Assembly (NCBI GenBank): GCA_023253615.1
Contig: JALRFZ010000237.1
Coordinates: 1 to 6,212 of the forward strand
DNA length: 6,212 bases
Reading direction: 5' to 3'
From: Verrucomicrobiales bacterium
Lineage (GTDB): Bacteria; Verrucomicrobiota; Verrucomicrobiia; Verrucomicrobiales; DEV007
The translations under genes were made by a program, and so were the position numbers. Position 1 is the first letter of the stretch. Each line of letters begins with the position of its first letter. This document shows, in pieces, positions 5,872-6,212 of the stretch. The notes below the pieces were generated by a model. It was not told the DNA's origin. It saw nothing but the letters and a program-made list of their open reading frames with translations, and ran no database searches.

Positions 5872-6212
5872 ATGACCCAGAATTCCGCGACCCTCGATCC
5901 GGCGAACAGCGGCGAACTTTCGCCTTTCGCCTTCCTCCGTCCCGAGTTGGACCGGGTCGAGTCCCGCATCCGCGAACAGGCGAACGCCTTCGACCCGGCC
6001 GTGGAGCCCTACGTCGCCTTCATCCTCAATACCTCCGGGAAACGGATCCGGCCGGCGCTCGCCTTTCTCGCCGGCGGTGCGACGGGAGGGGCAACCCTGA
6101 CGGGGCCCGGCAAGGCGCTGCGCAGCAAGCCGGCCTCAGGGCGGTCGCGCCTTGGCGGCGAGATCAGCCAGGCGGTAGCAGCAGCAGGGCCCAGCCAGCC
6201 TGCAGCAGCGCT
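5872..6212 (+). CDS. Polyprenyl (isoprenoid) diphosphate synthase, N-terminal part, abnormal after about residue 73
   Basis: The family condenses isopentenyl diphosphate with allylic diphosphates to make prenyl chains for quinones or carotenoids. Only 113 complete codons are present and the frame is open at the right edge. Residues 20-73 match the start of the fold: a helical N-terminus (FLRPELDRVESRIREQ), then FDPAVEPYVAFILNTSGKR and GKRIRPALAFLAGG, with K57, R58 and R60 at the diphosphate-binding GKRxRP position. The next conserved helix, ending in the first Asp-rich motif (VHDDxxD), should follow within about 30 residues. Instead residues 74-113 are a Gly/Ala/Ser/Pro/Gln-rich stretch with no resemblance. 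The start at 5872 fits the family; no Shine-Dalgarno is seen. The gene diverges from tatA. The product chain length cannot be inferred, so no symbol is given. Confidence 0.8.
   Translation, partial: MTQNSATLDPANSGELSPFAFLRPELDRVESRIREQANAFDPAVEPYVAFILNTSGKRIRPALAFLAGGATGGATLTGPGKALRSKPASGRSRLGGEISQAVAAAGPSQPAAA
6091..6212. other. Right-end segment of different composition; possible chimeric contig end
   Basis: From about 6091 the reading frame still has no stop but no longer encodes polyprenyl synthase sequence. Codons otherwise rare in the window appear together (GTA GCA GCA GCA), and the end is CAG/CTG-rich with a CTGCAG near the edge. I recognise no product on either strand. A joined foreign read, a misassembly, or a real insertion or deletion are all possible. 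Confidence 0.5.

Overview
The window reads as GC-rich bacterial DNA from the Planctomycetes-Verrucomicrobia group, most likely a verrucomicrobium. The evidence is a very large exported protein that joins a planctomycete-type cytochrome c domain, a WD40-like propeller, Ig-like domains and the DUF1549/DUF1553 pair, an architecture largely confined to that group. Codon use is strongly biased: in the large gene TTA, CTA and TCA are absent over 1097 consecutive codons, which produces long false open frames on the opposite strand. This assignment comes from family knowledge and sequence reading, with no database search.

Layout. Positions 1-4290 (minus strand) hold the large cytochrome/WD40/DUF1549/DUF1553 gene, whose 3' end lies beyond the left edge. 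A 118-base gap follows. Positions 4409-5344 (minus) encode a secreted endonuclease/exonuclease/phosphatase (EEP) family protein. Positions 5372-5626 (minus) encode a TatA-type twin-arginine translocase subunit, 27 bases upstream of the EEP gene. Positions 5627-5871 form a 245-base divergent intergenic region with two inverted-repeat clusters and a TTGACA hexamer. From 5872 (plus) a polyprenyl (isoprenoid) diphosphate synthase begins, but the sequence stops resembling the family near 6091 and its base composition changes up to the right edge.

How the parts relate. The three minus-strand genes run tatA, then EEP, then the cytochrome protein, and all concern the cell envelope: a membrane export component and two Sec-exported proteins. 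They could be co-transcribed, but a strong intrinsic-terminator-like hairpin with a six-T tract lies 45 bases after the tatA stop, inside the signal-peptide codons of the EEP gene. That hairpin is the most interesting signal here; it suggests either termination of tatA transcription inside its neighbour or translation-dependent control of the EEP gene. No obviously new multi-gene system is visible. The other point needing attention is the right end, which may be a chimeric or misassembled contig end.
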